A DNA stretch of 7,843 bases from Gammaproteobacteria bacterium. Lineage in GTDB: Bacteria; Pseudomonadota; Gammaproteobacteria; Thiohalospirales; Thiohalospiraceae. Location: NCBI GenBank assembly GCA_014762485.1, contig JABURU010000346.1, positions 1 to 7,843 on the forward strand. The letters are read 5' to 3'. Positions 1 through 5,797 of the stretch are shown piece by piece (position 1 is the stretch's first letter; the number at the start of each line of letters is the position of its first letter). Position numbers and translations under genes: made by a program. The notes under the pieces were generated by a model, which worked only from the letters and a program-made list of their open reading frames with translations, was not told where the DNA came from and ran no database searches.

Positions 1-400
1 AGATGGGTATAAGAGAAAGGATCACAGACCAGGCCGAGGCCGGCATCACCGCGGCCATGGCATCGGCGTGGCTTAACAGGCCGATCATAATCAACAGGCT
101 GATGGCGATGAGACCCGCACCGATAAATACCATCACCGATTTGAAACGCCAGATCAGGTCGACGATATGCCCCAGTGGCATCTTCAGGGCCCAGGGGATA
201 TTGGCCCAGAACAGCAAGGCGGCAAGAAATTCGGCCGACAGGCCCAGATAATCCTTAACAAAAAAAGCGCCGACGATGCCGGTGAGGCCGGAGATACCAT
301 AGGCCATATACACCATCAACGGTGGCAAGTAAGAAAGACGAAACTCCCGTCCTAGTTCCAGTACATAGCGGTCTATCCAGTAATTAAATCTTTGGATCAT
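1..400 (-). CDS. Partial BT1/MFS-type membrane transporter, N-terminal 133 residues
   Basis: The reverse strand is open from an ATG at 400-398 to the window edge, giving 133 residues; the C-terminal part lies outside. In-frame TAA codons just upstream (on the minus strand) fix the ATG as the first possible start, though the only purine-rich stretch (GAAGG) is about 12 nt away and the ribosome site is weak. Three hydrophobic spans are visible, roughly residues 24-48, 55-83 and 88-109, with a fourth beginning near 124. The stretch VYMAYGISGL (30-39) followed by KDYLGLSAEF (49-58) and IPWALKMPLGHIVD (68-81) has the 'G-G / PW-K-P-G-D' pattern between helices 1 and 3 that is typical of the folate-biopterin transporter (BT1) branch of the major facilitator superfamily. 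The substrate cannot be told. It lies downstream of the O-methyltransferase on the same strand, but a strong terminator separates them, so it probably has its own promoter in 401-686. Confidence 0.8.
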   Translation of the reverse strand, partial: MIQRFNYWIDRYVLELGREFRLSYLPPLMVYMAYGISGLTGIVGAFFVKDYLGLSAEFLAALLFWANIPWALKMPLGHIVDLIWRFKSVMVFIGAGLIAISLLIMIGLLSHADAMAAVMPASAWSVILSLIPI

Positions 401-614
401 CGATTTAGGGGCCTTCGATTATTGTTATGGTGTTTATCATATCACTATGGTACTGGTTGTGATGTAGGCCTTTATATCTCCTGCTGTATCTCTATTATTG
501 GTAAATACATCAGCTGGTGTGTGAGCCCAGGGTGGTGAGGTTAAATCTGCGATAAACAAATGACTGGATCAGAGAGTGTGACTCCCAGATATTAGTCTAT
601 GATGGAGTGGTAAG

Positions 615-682
615 TATAATACACGATTTGTCTCAGTAGAAAGGTAGAGACAGGATTGAGATATTATTATACGATTTGCCTC
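615..682. repeat. Two imperfect direct copies of a CGATTTG-centred element
   Basis: TATAATACACGATTTGTCTC (615-634) recurs as TATTATACGATTTGCCTC (665-682). The shared core is CGATTTG (624-630 and 672-678) followed by YCTC, with a 48 bp period. It could be a paired operator for the leftward transporter gene, or simple duplication. No family of regulator is recognised. Confidence 0.45.
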
Positions 683-686
683 CCAT

Positions 687-718
687 AAAAAAGGCCAGTT
701 TAATACTGGCCTTTTTTT
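687..718. terminator. Strong hairpin terminator, potentially bidirectional
   Basis: Seven perfectly paired bases, GGCCAGT (693-699) and ACTGGCC (705-711), enclose a 5 nt loop TTAAT. A run of six A (687-692) precedes the stem and seven T (712-718) follow it, so the hairpin has a U-tract when read in either direction. It begins about 10 bp past the stop codon of the methyltransferase gene, the expected place for ending that leftward transcript, and it insulates the transporter gene further left. Confidence 0.92.
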
Positions 719-727
719 GTTAATGGA

Positions 728-1813
728 TTATTTATAGGCAACCGCAGCACTAGTCGGACCTGCTAGAGGTATAACATCAAAATGTTTAAAGCCGGCCTCA
801 CGGCACCATCCACGGAAGTCTTCACCGGTATAATCGAAGGCATCACCTAGTTCTATTAACATATTCAACGACATCAACATACCAAACAGGTTTTCACGTC
901 GGGCATCATCGATGAGATTTTCGATCGCAATCAAAGCACCACCTTCCGGTAAAGCCTGGTAGGCTTTATTAATCAGTACCTTTTTCTTTTCCAGGTTCCA
1001 GTCGTGCAGAATATTCCCCATGGTGATCACATCGGCCTTAGGTAATTCATTGGTAAAGAAGTCACCGTCAACCACCTGGATGCGATCACTCATGCCGGCT
1101 TTGTCGACTTCCCTTTGAGCTAAGGGAGTCACGGGAGGGAGGTCAAAAGTAGTAAAGCTCAGATGTGGGTGTTGTTGTCCTACGATGCGTGATAGTAGGC
1201 CGAGGGCGCCACCGATGTCCGACACGGACTGGTAATTCTCAAAGTGGAACTTCTCTCCCAGTTGCTGGAAATTAGCGGCCTGGAATCCGGTCATCGCATC
1301 GAGAAACTCGCCGAGGCTAGCACTGTCTGCATAAAGCTCTTCAAACAAGGGTTTACCGTTGAGCTTGATCTCATTTTGCGGTTGTCCGGTCTTCAATGCT
1401 TCACCCAGATGATTCCAGAATCCAAATAGGCGATTGTTCAGCATCTCGGGCATTCCACCTATATAGGTGGGGCTATTTTTATTTAAGAAAGCCGAAGTAT
1501 TTTGTGTGTTGGTGTATTTGCTTTCCTGTCCATCACCCTGTCGGTTAAGAAAACCTGATGCAACTAGTGAATCAAAGAAGTCATAAATACCTCTTGGATG
1601 AATGCCAAGTTTACTACCTAATTGTTTGGCGGTGAGTGCTTCATCACCAAGCTGGGTAAATAGGTCAAACTCGACTGCGGTCAACAACACCTTGGAGGAC
1701 CAGAATGATGTGGCTGTCTGCATGATGTGTGCTGGATCAAGTTGCTGTTGTTCGGTTTGTGTGGACATAGGTGGAATCTGGGTTTGCCCATGATGGGTAA
1801 TTTCCGTTCTCAT
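728..1813 (-). CDS. SAM-dependent O-methyltransferase, family 2 (plant-type)
   Basis: This 361-residue protein should transfer a methyl group from S-adenosylmethionine to a hydroxyl group of a small, probably aromatic or polyketide-like molecule, in the cytoplasm and as a dimer. Residues about 26-95 look like the winged-helix dimerisation domain (AVEFDLFTQLG, then LGIHPRGIYDFFDSLVASGFL). The catalytic domain follows: SAM motif DIGGALG (199-205), an acidic residue after the second strand in FDLP (223-226), GDFF (250-253), ILHDW (268-272) whose His270 matches the catalytic base of COMT-type enzymes, and AIENLID (296-302) with a conserved Glu. The length is normal for the family. The start is supported by GGAGA seven bases upstream; Met16 is a weaker alternative. 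It diverges from a LysR regulator, the usual arrangement for a regulated target, and ends at a strong terminator. Relatives include acetylserotonin, bacteriochlorophyll and polyketide O-methyltransferases; the substrate is unknown. Confidence 0.92.
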   Translation of the reverse strand: MRTEITHHGQTQIPPMSTQTEQQQLDPAHIMQTATSFWSSKVLLTAVEFDLFTQLGDEALTAKQLGSKLGIHPRGIYDFFDSLVASGFLNRQGDGQESKYTNTQNTSAFLNKNSPTYIGGMPEMLNNRLFGFWNHLGEALKTGQPQNEIKLNGKPLFEELYADSASLGEFLDAMTGFQAANFQQLGEKFHFENYQSVSDIGGALGLLSRIVGQQHPHLSFTTFDLPPVTPLAQREVDKAGMSDRIQVVDGDFFTNELPKADVITMGNILHDWNLEKKKVLINKAYQALPEGGALIAIENLIDDARRENLFGMLMSLNMLIELGDAFDYTGEDFRGWCREAGFKHFDVIPLAGPTSAAVAYK

Positions 1814-1820
1814 TTTCTTA

Positions 1821-1825
1821 TCTCC
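1821..1825 (-). promoter_or_regulatory. Ribosome binding site of the methyltransferase gene
   Basis: GGAGA on the minus strand, seven bases before the ATG at 1813. It is a good Shine-Dalgarno sequence and decides in favour of this ATG over the internal Met16. Confidence 0.8.
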
Positions 1826-1857
1826 ATATGTTTATGCAAGTGGTAGATAGAAAATAG

Positions 1858-1885
1858 TTGTCATGGATGGATGAATAAATATGCT
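1858..1885 (+). promoter_or_regulatory. Candidate sigma-70 promoter of the LysR gene
   Basis: TTGTCA (1858-1863, 5 of 6 to the -35 consensus) is followed after 16 bases by TATGCT (1880-1885, 4 of 6 to the -10). Transcription would begin near 1892 and give a leader of about 38 nt before the GTG at 1930. The inverted repeat at 1888-1919 would then lie right at and after the start site, suited to self-repression. Read by eye only. Confidence 0.4.
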
Positions 1886-1887
1886 TT

Positions 1888-1919
1888 TTGTTTATAGATT
1901 AGTGACGAAATGTAAACAA
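1888..1919. promoter_or_regulatory. Inverted repeat TTGTTTA-N18-TAAACAA, candidate LysR operator
   Basis: TTGTTTA (1888-1894) and TAAACAA (1913-1919) are perfect 7 bp arms separated by 18 bases, in the gap between the divergent methyltransferase and LysR genes. LysR proteins commonly bind interrupted palindromes in exactly such gaps. The arms coincide with the -10 and -35 of the likely methyltransferase promoter. The arm spacing is wider than the classical T-N11-A box, so the repeat could partly reflect two overlapping promoters. Confidence 0.45.
1891..1919 (-). promoter_or_regulatory. Candidate sigma-70 promoter of the methyltransferase gene
   Basis: On the minus strand TTGTTT (1919-1914) is followed after exactly 17 bases by TATAAA (1896-1891). 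The -10 matches consensus at 5 of 6 positions and the -35 at 3 of 6. Transcription would start near 1884, giving a leader of about 70 nt to the ATG at 1813. Both hexamers sit inside the inverted repeat of the same region, so protein bound there would directly affect RNA polymerase. Confidence 0.5.
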
Positions 1920-1929
1920 TACTAAGATA

Positions 1930-2847
1930 GTGGATAAATTGATGCGCATAAGAGTCCTTACAAGCGTAGTGGAAACAGGAAGTTTTTCTGTTGCCAGTGA
2001 ACGGTTGGGAATATCCCGAGCGGCAGTAAGTAAATACGTCTCTCAGCTGGAAGAACATTTGGGTGTTAGGCTGCTTAATCGAACTACGCGGCGGGTCTCT
2101 ACCACCGAGTCGGGACAACTTTACTACAATAGATGTGTGGAAATTCTGCATAATCTTGATGAAGCCGATAATATGGTTTCGATACTCAGTAGCAAGCCGC
2201 AAGGCTGTTTGCGAATCAGTGTGCCGAGTGTGTTTTCCCATCATCATGTGGTTCCGTTGATCAGTGAATTTACCCGTATATATCCTGATGTAAAGATTGA
2301 GGTCATGGTCAGTGACCGATATGTCGATCTAATAGATGAAGGGTATGATCTGGCTATTCGGGTAGGTGAAATGGAGGATTCAGAATTAATTGCACGACGT
2401 CTTACTCGTTGTCGTCATGTGCTGATCGCAGCACCAGATTATATAAATAATGCACCGCCATTGGAACAACCTGAAGATCTGAAAAATCATGCTTGCCTTT
2501 TATACTCTTATACTGAAGGTGGTGCGTGGCCTTTAAGTAAGGGCGGAAAGGAATATTCGGTGCAGATATCGCCAGTGATGTCATCGAATAATCCGGAAGT
2601 GTTACTGGAGGCGGCTATTCAGGGTATGGGGATTAGTATTATGCCTACCTTTATTGCCAGTGATGCTATTAGACGAGGTGAGCTGCAAATAGTATTGCAA
2701 AGCTATGATGTGATGGAGCTTAGTATTTACGTGGTGTATTTATCCAGACAATATTTACCTGCAAAGATACGCGTATTTGTTGATTACTTAAAAGAAAAGA
2801 TTAGTGACCCACCATACTGGGATCATTATCTTGATGTTCGCTGTTAG
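1930..2847 (+). CDS. LysR-family transcriptional regulator
   Basis: This 305-residue protein is a DNA-binding regulator acting as a dimer or tetramer in the cytoplasm. The N-terminal winged helix-turn-helix is textbook LysR: TSVVETGSFSVASERLGIS (11-29), then AAVSKYVSQLEEHLGVRLL (31-49) and NRTTRRVSTTESG (50-62). A linker helix follows (about 63-85), then a substrate-binding-like effector domain from LRISVPS (94-100), with VDLIDEGYDLAIRVG (132-146) and EAAIQGMGISIMPT (227-240). The C-terminal DPPYWD (293-298) is usual in the AaeR/CrgA-like branch. The start is a GTG without a clear ribosome site; it is preferred because relatives begin with an M-D-x-L sequence just ahead of the helix, but ATG at 1942 remains possible. 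It is divergent from the O-methyltransferase and most likely controls it and itself. The inducer is unknown. Confidence 0.95.
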   Translation: MDKLMRIRVLTSVVETGSFSVASERLGISRAAVSKYVSQLEEHLGVRLLNRTTRRVSTTESGQLYYNRCVEILHNLDEADNMVSILSSKPQGCLRISVPSVFSHHHVVPLISEFTRIYPDVKIEVMVSDRYVDLIDEGYDLAIRVGEMEDSELIARRLTRCRHVLIAAPDYINNAPPLEQPEDLKNHACLLYSYTEGGAWPLSKGGKEYSVQISPVMSSNNPEVLLEAAIQGMGISIMPTFIASDAIRRGELQIVLQSYDVMELSIYVVYLSRQYLPAKIRVFVDYLKEKISDPPYWDHYLDVRC

Positions 2848-2932
2848 GTGGCGTTTAAAAGGTTAAGGAAAAATAATTATAAAGGAATGGTTGTTAGTAT
2901 TGTATAATATTACTTTCTGATGCCTGTTTTTA

Positions 2933-2966
2933 ATATGATACGTATTAACATATGACCTCGTATTAA
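2933..2966. repeat. Tandem pair of a 16-17 bp element (ATATGA...CGTATTAA)
   Basis: ATATGATACGTATTAA (2933-2948) is followed one base later by ATATGACCTCGTATTAA (2950-2966). The two copies share ATATGA and CGTATTAA and repeat at 17-18 bp. The first copy contains the palindrome ATACGTAT (2938-2945) and lies within TTAATA-N7-TATTAA (2930-2948). The location, about 170 bp before the cytochrome gene, suits a regulator binding site; no regulator is assigned. Confidence 0.4.
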
Positions 2967-3127
2967 ATTATCTATTTTATATAAGATTACACAATATTCG
3001 AATACAGATCGATTTGTCGATAGAGCATGGTTGAGCTTGAAAAAGAAGACAATATGTGTAACTTATTCATAGATATATGCGTTGTGAATGTATTGAATAA
3101 TAGAAGTATTATTAAATAGTAATGGAT

Positions 3128-3131
3128 GGAG
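3128..3131 (+). promoter_or_regulatory. Ribosome binding site of the cytochrome b561 gene
   Basis: GGAG with a 7-base gap to the ATG at 3139, within a GGATGGAG stretch. This supports the chosen start. Confidence 0.75.
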
Positions 3132-3138
3132 TCCTTGT

Positions 3139-3726
3139 ATGAATAACAAAAATACGGCCGATGATTATGGTCGCGTCGCAAGATGGTTGCATTGGGGTAC
3201 AGCTATATTATTCTTGCTAGCCTATATGGTGGTGTATTATCGACATTGGTTTACTGAAAGGCAGACTGCTGAGAATTTGATCTCACTTCATTTACACCTG
3301 TCTTTCGGTATTACCATTGGTGTTATCGTCATATTGCGGATCATTTGGCGCAATATGAATGAAAGACCCATACTAGAGCCGGGCCCTGGATGGCAACACT
3401 TGCTAGCTCATCTCGGCCACTATACTTTATACGCCATAATGATCCTGATGCCATTAAGTGGATATATGGGAACCGGTACGAATACCAAGTATTTTTATTT
3501 ATTCGAAATTCCAAAATTTTCCGAAACATGGTTGTTTGATGTATTTGTATGGGATTATCTTGGCCTGACTTTTGAAGAGTTTGAAAAGCCCATCGACTTT
3601 TTTCACAAGGAGATAATGGGGGCATGGCTGGTATGGATGTTGATAGTTGGTCATGCTTGTGCCGCATTTTATCACCATTTTAAACTAAAAGATCGGACAT
3701 TGATCAAAATGACACGCGGTGAGTAA
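3139..3726 (+). CDS. Cytochrome b561 family protein, di-heme membrane electron carrier
   Basis: This 195-residue inner-membrane protein should carry electrons across or within the membrane through two b hemes, usually between quinol and another acceptor. Four hydrophobic helices are seen at about 18-34, 52-70, 92-110 and 159-180. Family landmarks are the opening RVARWLHW (12-19) with His18, HLHLSFG (51-57), HLGHYTLYAIMILMPLSGY (91-109), FHKEIMGAWL (155-164) with His156 and GHACAAFYHHF (171-181) with His172. By analogy with E. coli CybB, His18 with His172 and His53 with His156 are the likely heme ligands. The loop between helices 3 and 4 (about 111-155) is rich in aromatic and acidic residues and seems long for the family. 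The start has a good ribosome site. The next gene, a radical SAM protein, follows after 136 bp in the same direction. The electron partner is not shown by the sequence. Confidence 0.93.
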   Translation: MNNKNTADDYGRVARWLHWGTAILFLLAYMVVYYRHWFTERQTAENLISLHLHLSFGITIGVIVILRIIWRNMNERPILEPGPGWQHLLAHLGHYTLYAIMILMPLSGYMGTGTNTKYFYLFEIPKFSETWLFDVFVWDYLGLTFEEFEKPIDFFHKEIMGAWLVWMLIVGHACAAFYHHFKLKDRTLIKMTRGE

Positions 3727-3812
3727 TGTTATTTAGCGGGCAAGTATTCTTCTATGTACCGAATAATACCATGTCGCCTATGAGGGATAAGGCAGTACTT
3801 TGATGCATGGGA

Positions 3813-3818
3813 TATAAT
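3813..3818 (+). promoter_or_regulatory. Candidate -10 element of the radical SAM gene
   Basis: A perfect TATAAT lies 44 bp before the GTG at 3863, so transcription would start near 3825 with a leader of about 38 nt. No good -35 is seen 16-18 bases upstream, so the promoter is either weak or activator-dependent. If real, it agrees with the GTG start and shows the gene need not depend on the cytochrome transcript. Confidence 0.35.
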
Positions 3819-3862
3819 GGTCAGCGTGCATTTTTCTTTATATAGATTAGGTTAATTACACT

Positions 3863-5638
3863 GTGCCGGTAACGAATTCAGCGCTTCAGCAAAAAGGTGT
3901 ACATGGTGTCGCAGTCACGGTGGGCGGTGGCAAACATTCTGCCATGGCGACTCAGGAAGAGTTGTTGCCCATCTATTTAACCAATATCCGCCAGCGTTTT
4001 AAAGATGAAGTCAACCGCCTGACTACGGGTGGGGCAATGCGGGAAATGTTAAAGGATGAGCCGGATGCGGTGGAGCTGGCTTTTCCGATGAGTTATCTAT
4101 ATATCTTTCACTGGTTACGTCATAACGTCCACCCAGATTATTTAAAACCCGTGCTGGAAAGCTTTCGCGGCCCCAAGTTTGGCTTTCTGATGGATTTGTT
4201 GCTGTCTGAAACAGCCGAGCAGTTTGTGAGTGGCTATATCCAACACTGGAATAGTAGTGGTGAAGGGATGAAGCAGCGCAGCGAGCTATTTCGCTTGCTG
4301 GAAGCCCGTGCCAATGATGCGACTCTATTGCGTGATGAGATGTTGGCAATCTGGAAAGGTCTGGATCTCTTCTCCAGTAGCTACATGGTGCAGTTTAAGG
4401 ATGTTGCTCGTGATGAGCGTGATCGCTATGCCGGGATGTTGGGGCCAGAGGATCTTGAGCGCCTGGCCTTGATAGATGCCCTGCCTGATAAAGAGTTGCA
4501 GGGGATATCTCCGCGCTATAACAAGATGGGGATCATCCCGGCTATGGGATGCCCGCAGACTTGTCGTCACTGCATGTTTACCTGGCGACCTCCCAAGGGT
4601 AAGAGTGAGGATCCAGATCTTATATTTGAACTGGTCGATAAGCATACCGATAGTGTTTTATTTACAGGTGGTGATCTGACCAAACAAATGGATTATTTCT
4701 ATGACGCGATTGCTAAGATGCGCCATATTAAAAATTTCGCCATTCTGCTAAATGGTGACTTTGCTGATAGCCCAAGGCTTGCTAACGAGATCCTTGGCAA
4801 GATGGCAGAGGCAATCAAAAGCCGTCCAAAGAAATGGGCCCGTGCCAAGGTGCTGTTACAGATAAGCTTCGATGAGTTCCATCAGGAAGTTTTTGTGGAT
4901 AAGACGGGTCAATTGGCAGAACGTATCCCGGTTGCCAAGATTGCCAATATTGTTGAGCGCTATCCCCGTTATGCTCAGCAGATCCAGCTGGCCCTATTGC
5001 ACAAGCAAACCAGTCTGAATTTTTCCAATGATGTTTTGCAAAAAGGTGTCGTCGCGCGCCTGGCCAATGAGCTGGGCAAACATGGTCATAAGATACAGGT
5101 CACCGATATGCAGGCATCACCACGTCTTAAGCAGAACCCCAAGTCGCCACAACAACCTGCCCAGGTATTGAAAGATGCCACGTTGGTGTTACAGAAGCAT
5201 CCAGATGCCCCGATATTGCTGACCAGTTCAACCATAGATGGCTATGGACGGGCAGCGTTGCTGGATGAATGGGAGACGGTTAAGGAGAAGGATTTATTAA
5301 ACCAGGTGATCAGCCAGGGGGCTCCTCCCGGAGAATCCTTTGATATTGATATGATGCTCTGGTTTAACGGATGGGTCACCCTGTTTAACGCAGTACATAT
5401 CTGCCTGGGCGATGTATATAAAGATGGACTGGATACCATTCTTGCTCGTCAACGTAAGGATCCTTTATCTCGGGCCTTAAAGCATTTTGATAGGTGTCTA
5501 TTAGAGTTCTACAGTGAAGTGCGTGATGATCTTCAACACAAGATTAATGCTGCCACTGGTCCTCATCACCTATTCCATGCCTTAACCGAAGAGCCTCAGG
5601 TTCGTCTGCATATCACAAGGCGCCTGCTGGGACTATAA
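3863..5638 (+). CDS. Radical SAM protein of unrecognised subfamily, 591 aa
   Basis: A radical SAM enzyme: a [4Fe-4S] cluster splits S-adenosylmethionine to start radical chemistry; the substrate is not known. The cluster motif is C-x3-C-x2-C at Cys230, Cys234 and Cys237, preceded by IIPAMG (224-229). FTGGDLT (267-273) is the SAM-binding 'GGE'-type motif with Asp in place of Glu, and LLQISFDEFH (331-340) and LLTSSTIDGYGR (452-463) look like later strands of the partial TIM barrel. Residues about 30-220 form a mostly helical N-terminal region I do not recognise. Near 492-527 the pattern FDIDMMLWFNGWV then ICLGDVYKDGLDTIL resembles a SPASM/twitch domain, yet only Cys514 is present, so an auxiliary cluster there is doubtful. 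The GTG start has only a weak AGG 11 bases away; ATG at 3944 is a possible shorter start. It follows the cytochrome b561 gene and precedes the STAS-like gene. The radical SAM class is certain; the function is open. Confidence 0.93.
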   Translation: MPVTNSALQQKGVHGVAVTVGGGKHSAMATQEELLPIYLTNIRQRFKDEVNRLTTGGAMREMLKDEPDAVELAFPMSYLYIFHWLRHNVHPDYLKPVLESFRGPKFGFLMDLLLSETAEQFVSGYIQHWNSSGEGMKQRSELFRLLEARANDATLLRDEMLAIWKGLDLFSSSYMVQFKDVARDERDRYAGMLGPEDLERLALIDALPDKELQGISPRYNKMGIIPAMGCPQTCRHCMFTWRPPKGKSEDPDLIFELVDKHTDSVLFTGGDLTKQMDYFYDAIAKMRHIKNFAILLNGDFADSPRLANEILGKMAEAIKSRPKKWARAKVLLQISFDEFHQEVFVDKTGQLAERIPVAKIANIVERYPRYAQQIQLALLHKQTSLNFSNDVLQKGVVARLANELGKHGHKIQVTDMQASPRLKQNPKSPQQPAQVLKDATLVLQKHPDAPILLTSSTIDGYGRAALLDEWETVKEKDLLNQVISQGAPPGESFDIDMMLWFNGWVTLFNAVHICLGDVYKDGLDTILARQRKDPLSRALKHFDRCLLEFYSEVRDDLQHKINAATGPHHLFHALTEEPQVRLHITRRLLGL

Positions 5639-5677
5639 AAACACTAGTTTTCATAGTATGTAATCCTCTCTGTATTG

Positions 5678-5693
5678 TGTGAAGTCTTTCACA
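5678..5693. promoter_or_regulatory. Perfect TGTGA-N6-TCACA, candidate CRP/Vfr-type site
   Basis: TGTGA (5678-5682), six bases, then TCACA (5689-5693) is the exact core of the CRP consensus. Its centre is 112 bp before the ATG at 5798. A -10-like AAGAAT at 5733-5738 would put the start near 5745, about 60 bp from the site centre, the class I activation distance. Alternatively TTGTGT-N17-TAGTAT (5675-5703) is a weak promoter that the site overlaps and would block. Confidence 0.5.
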
Positions 5694-5797
5694 AAGCTAG
5701 TATTTATTTGAAAGAAAGCGCTAGCACCATCAAAGAATGCGCCATCAGGTGTCGAAAAGCATAATGGGCAAGGTAAAAGCAGTAGATAGCATCCAAC

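Larger units (their letters stand above)
401..727. other. Non-coding spacer between transporter and methyltransferase genes
   Basis: This 327 bp stretch has no convincing gene. Besides the terminator at 687-718 it holds a repeated element (copies at 615-634 and 665-682) and a small inverted repeat, TGTCTC at 629-634 with GAGACA at 647-652 (12 nt loop). The promoter of the leftward transporter gene should lie here. On the minus strand the second repeat copy includes a perfect -10 hexamer, TATAAT (671-666), but without a recognisable -35 at normal spacing. Confidence 0.6.
2848..3138. other. AT-rich non-coding spacer before the cytochrome b561 gene
   Basis: There is no convincing gene in these 291 bp and no clear terminator after the LysR gene. 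A perfect -10 hexamer TATAAT is present at 2903-2908 without a good -35. A tandem repeat lies at 2933-2966. Nearer the cytochrome gene, TTGTGA (3082-3087) and TATTAT (3107-3112) could form a weak promoter with a long 19-base spacer. The sequence is too AT-rich for any of these to stand out strongly. Confidence 0.5.

Noticed and set aside
629..652. TGTCTC-N12-GAGACA hairpin as a small RNA or terminator
   Set aside because: The stem is six pairs with a large loop and no T-run follows; kept only as a note in the spacer entry.
1861..2247. Leftward open frame overlapping the start of the LysR gene (128 codons)
   Set aside because: It lies antisense to a clear helix-turn-helix coding sequence, its product has no recognisable domain, and it would cover the divergent promoter region.
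401..3138. tRNA, CRISPR or insertion sequence in the spacers
   Set aside because: No cloverleaf-like arms with a TTCRA loop, no regularly spaced repeats and no transposase fragment or terminal inverted repeats could be found by reading.
2987..3181. Leftward 64-codon frame in the spacer before the cytochrome gene
   Set aside because: The product has low-complexity composition typical of translated AT-rich spacer and overlaps the ribosome site and start of the cytochrome gene.
3803..3831. ATGCA ... TGCAT followed by T-rich sequence, a possible terminator after the cytochrome gene
   Set aside because: The arms are only 5 bp with a 19-base loop and little G+C, and the loop holds a perfect -10 hexamer that fits a promoter better.
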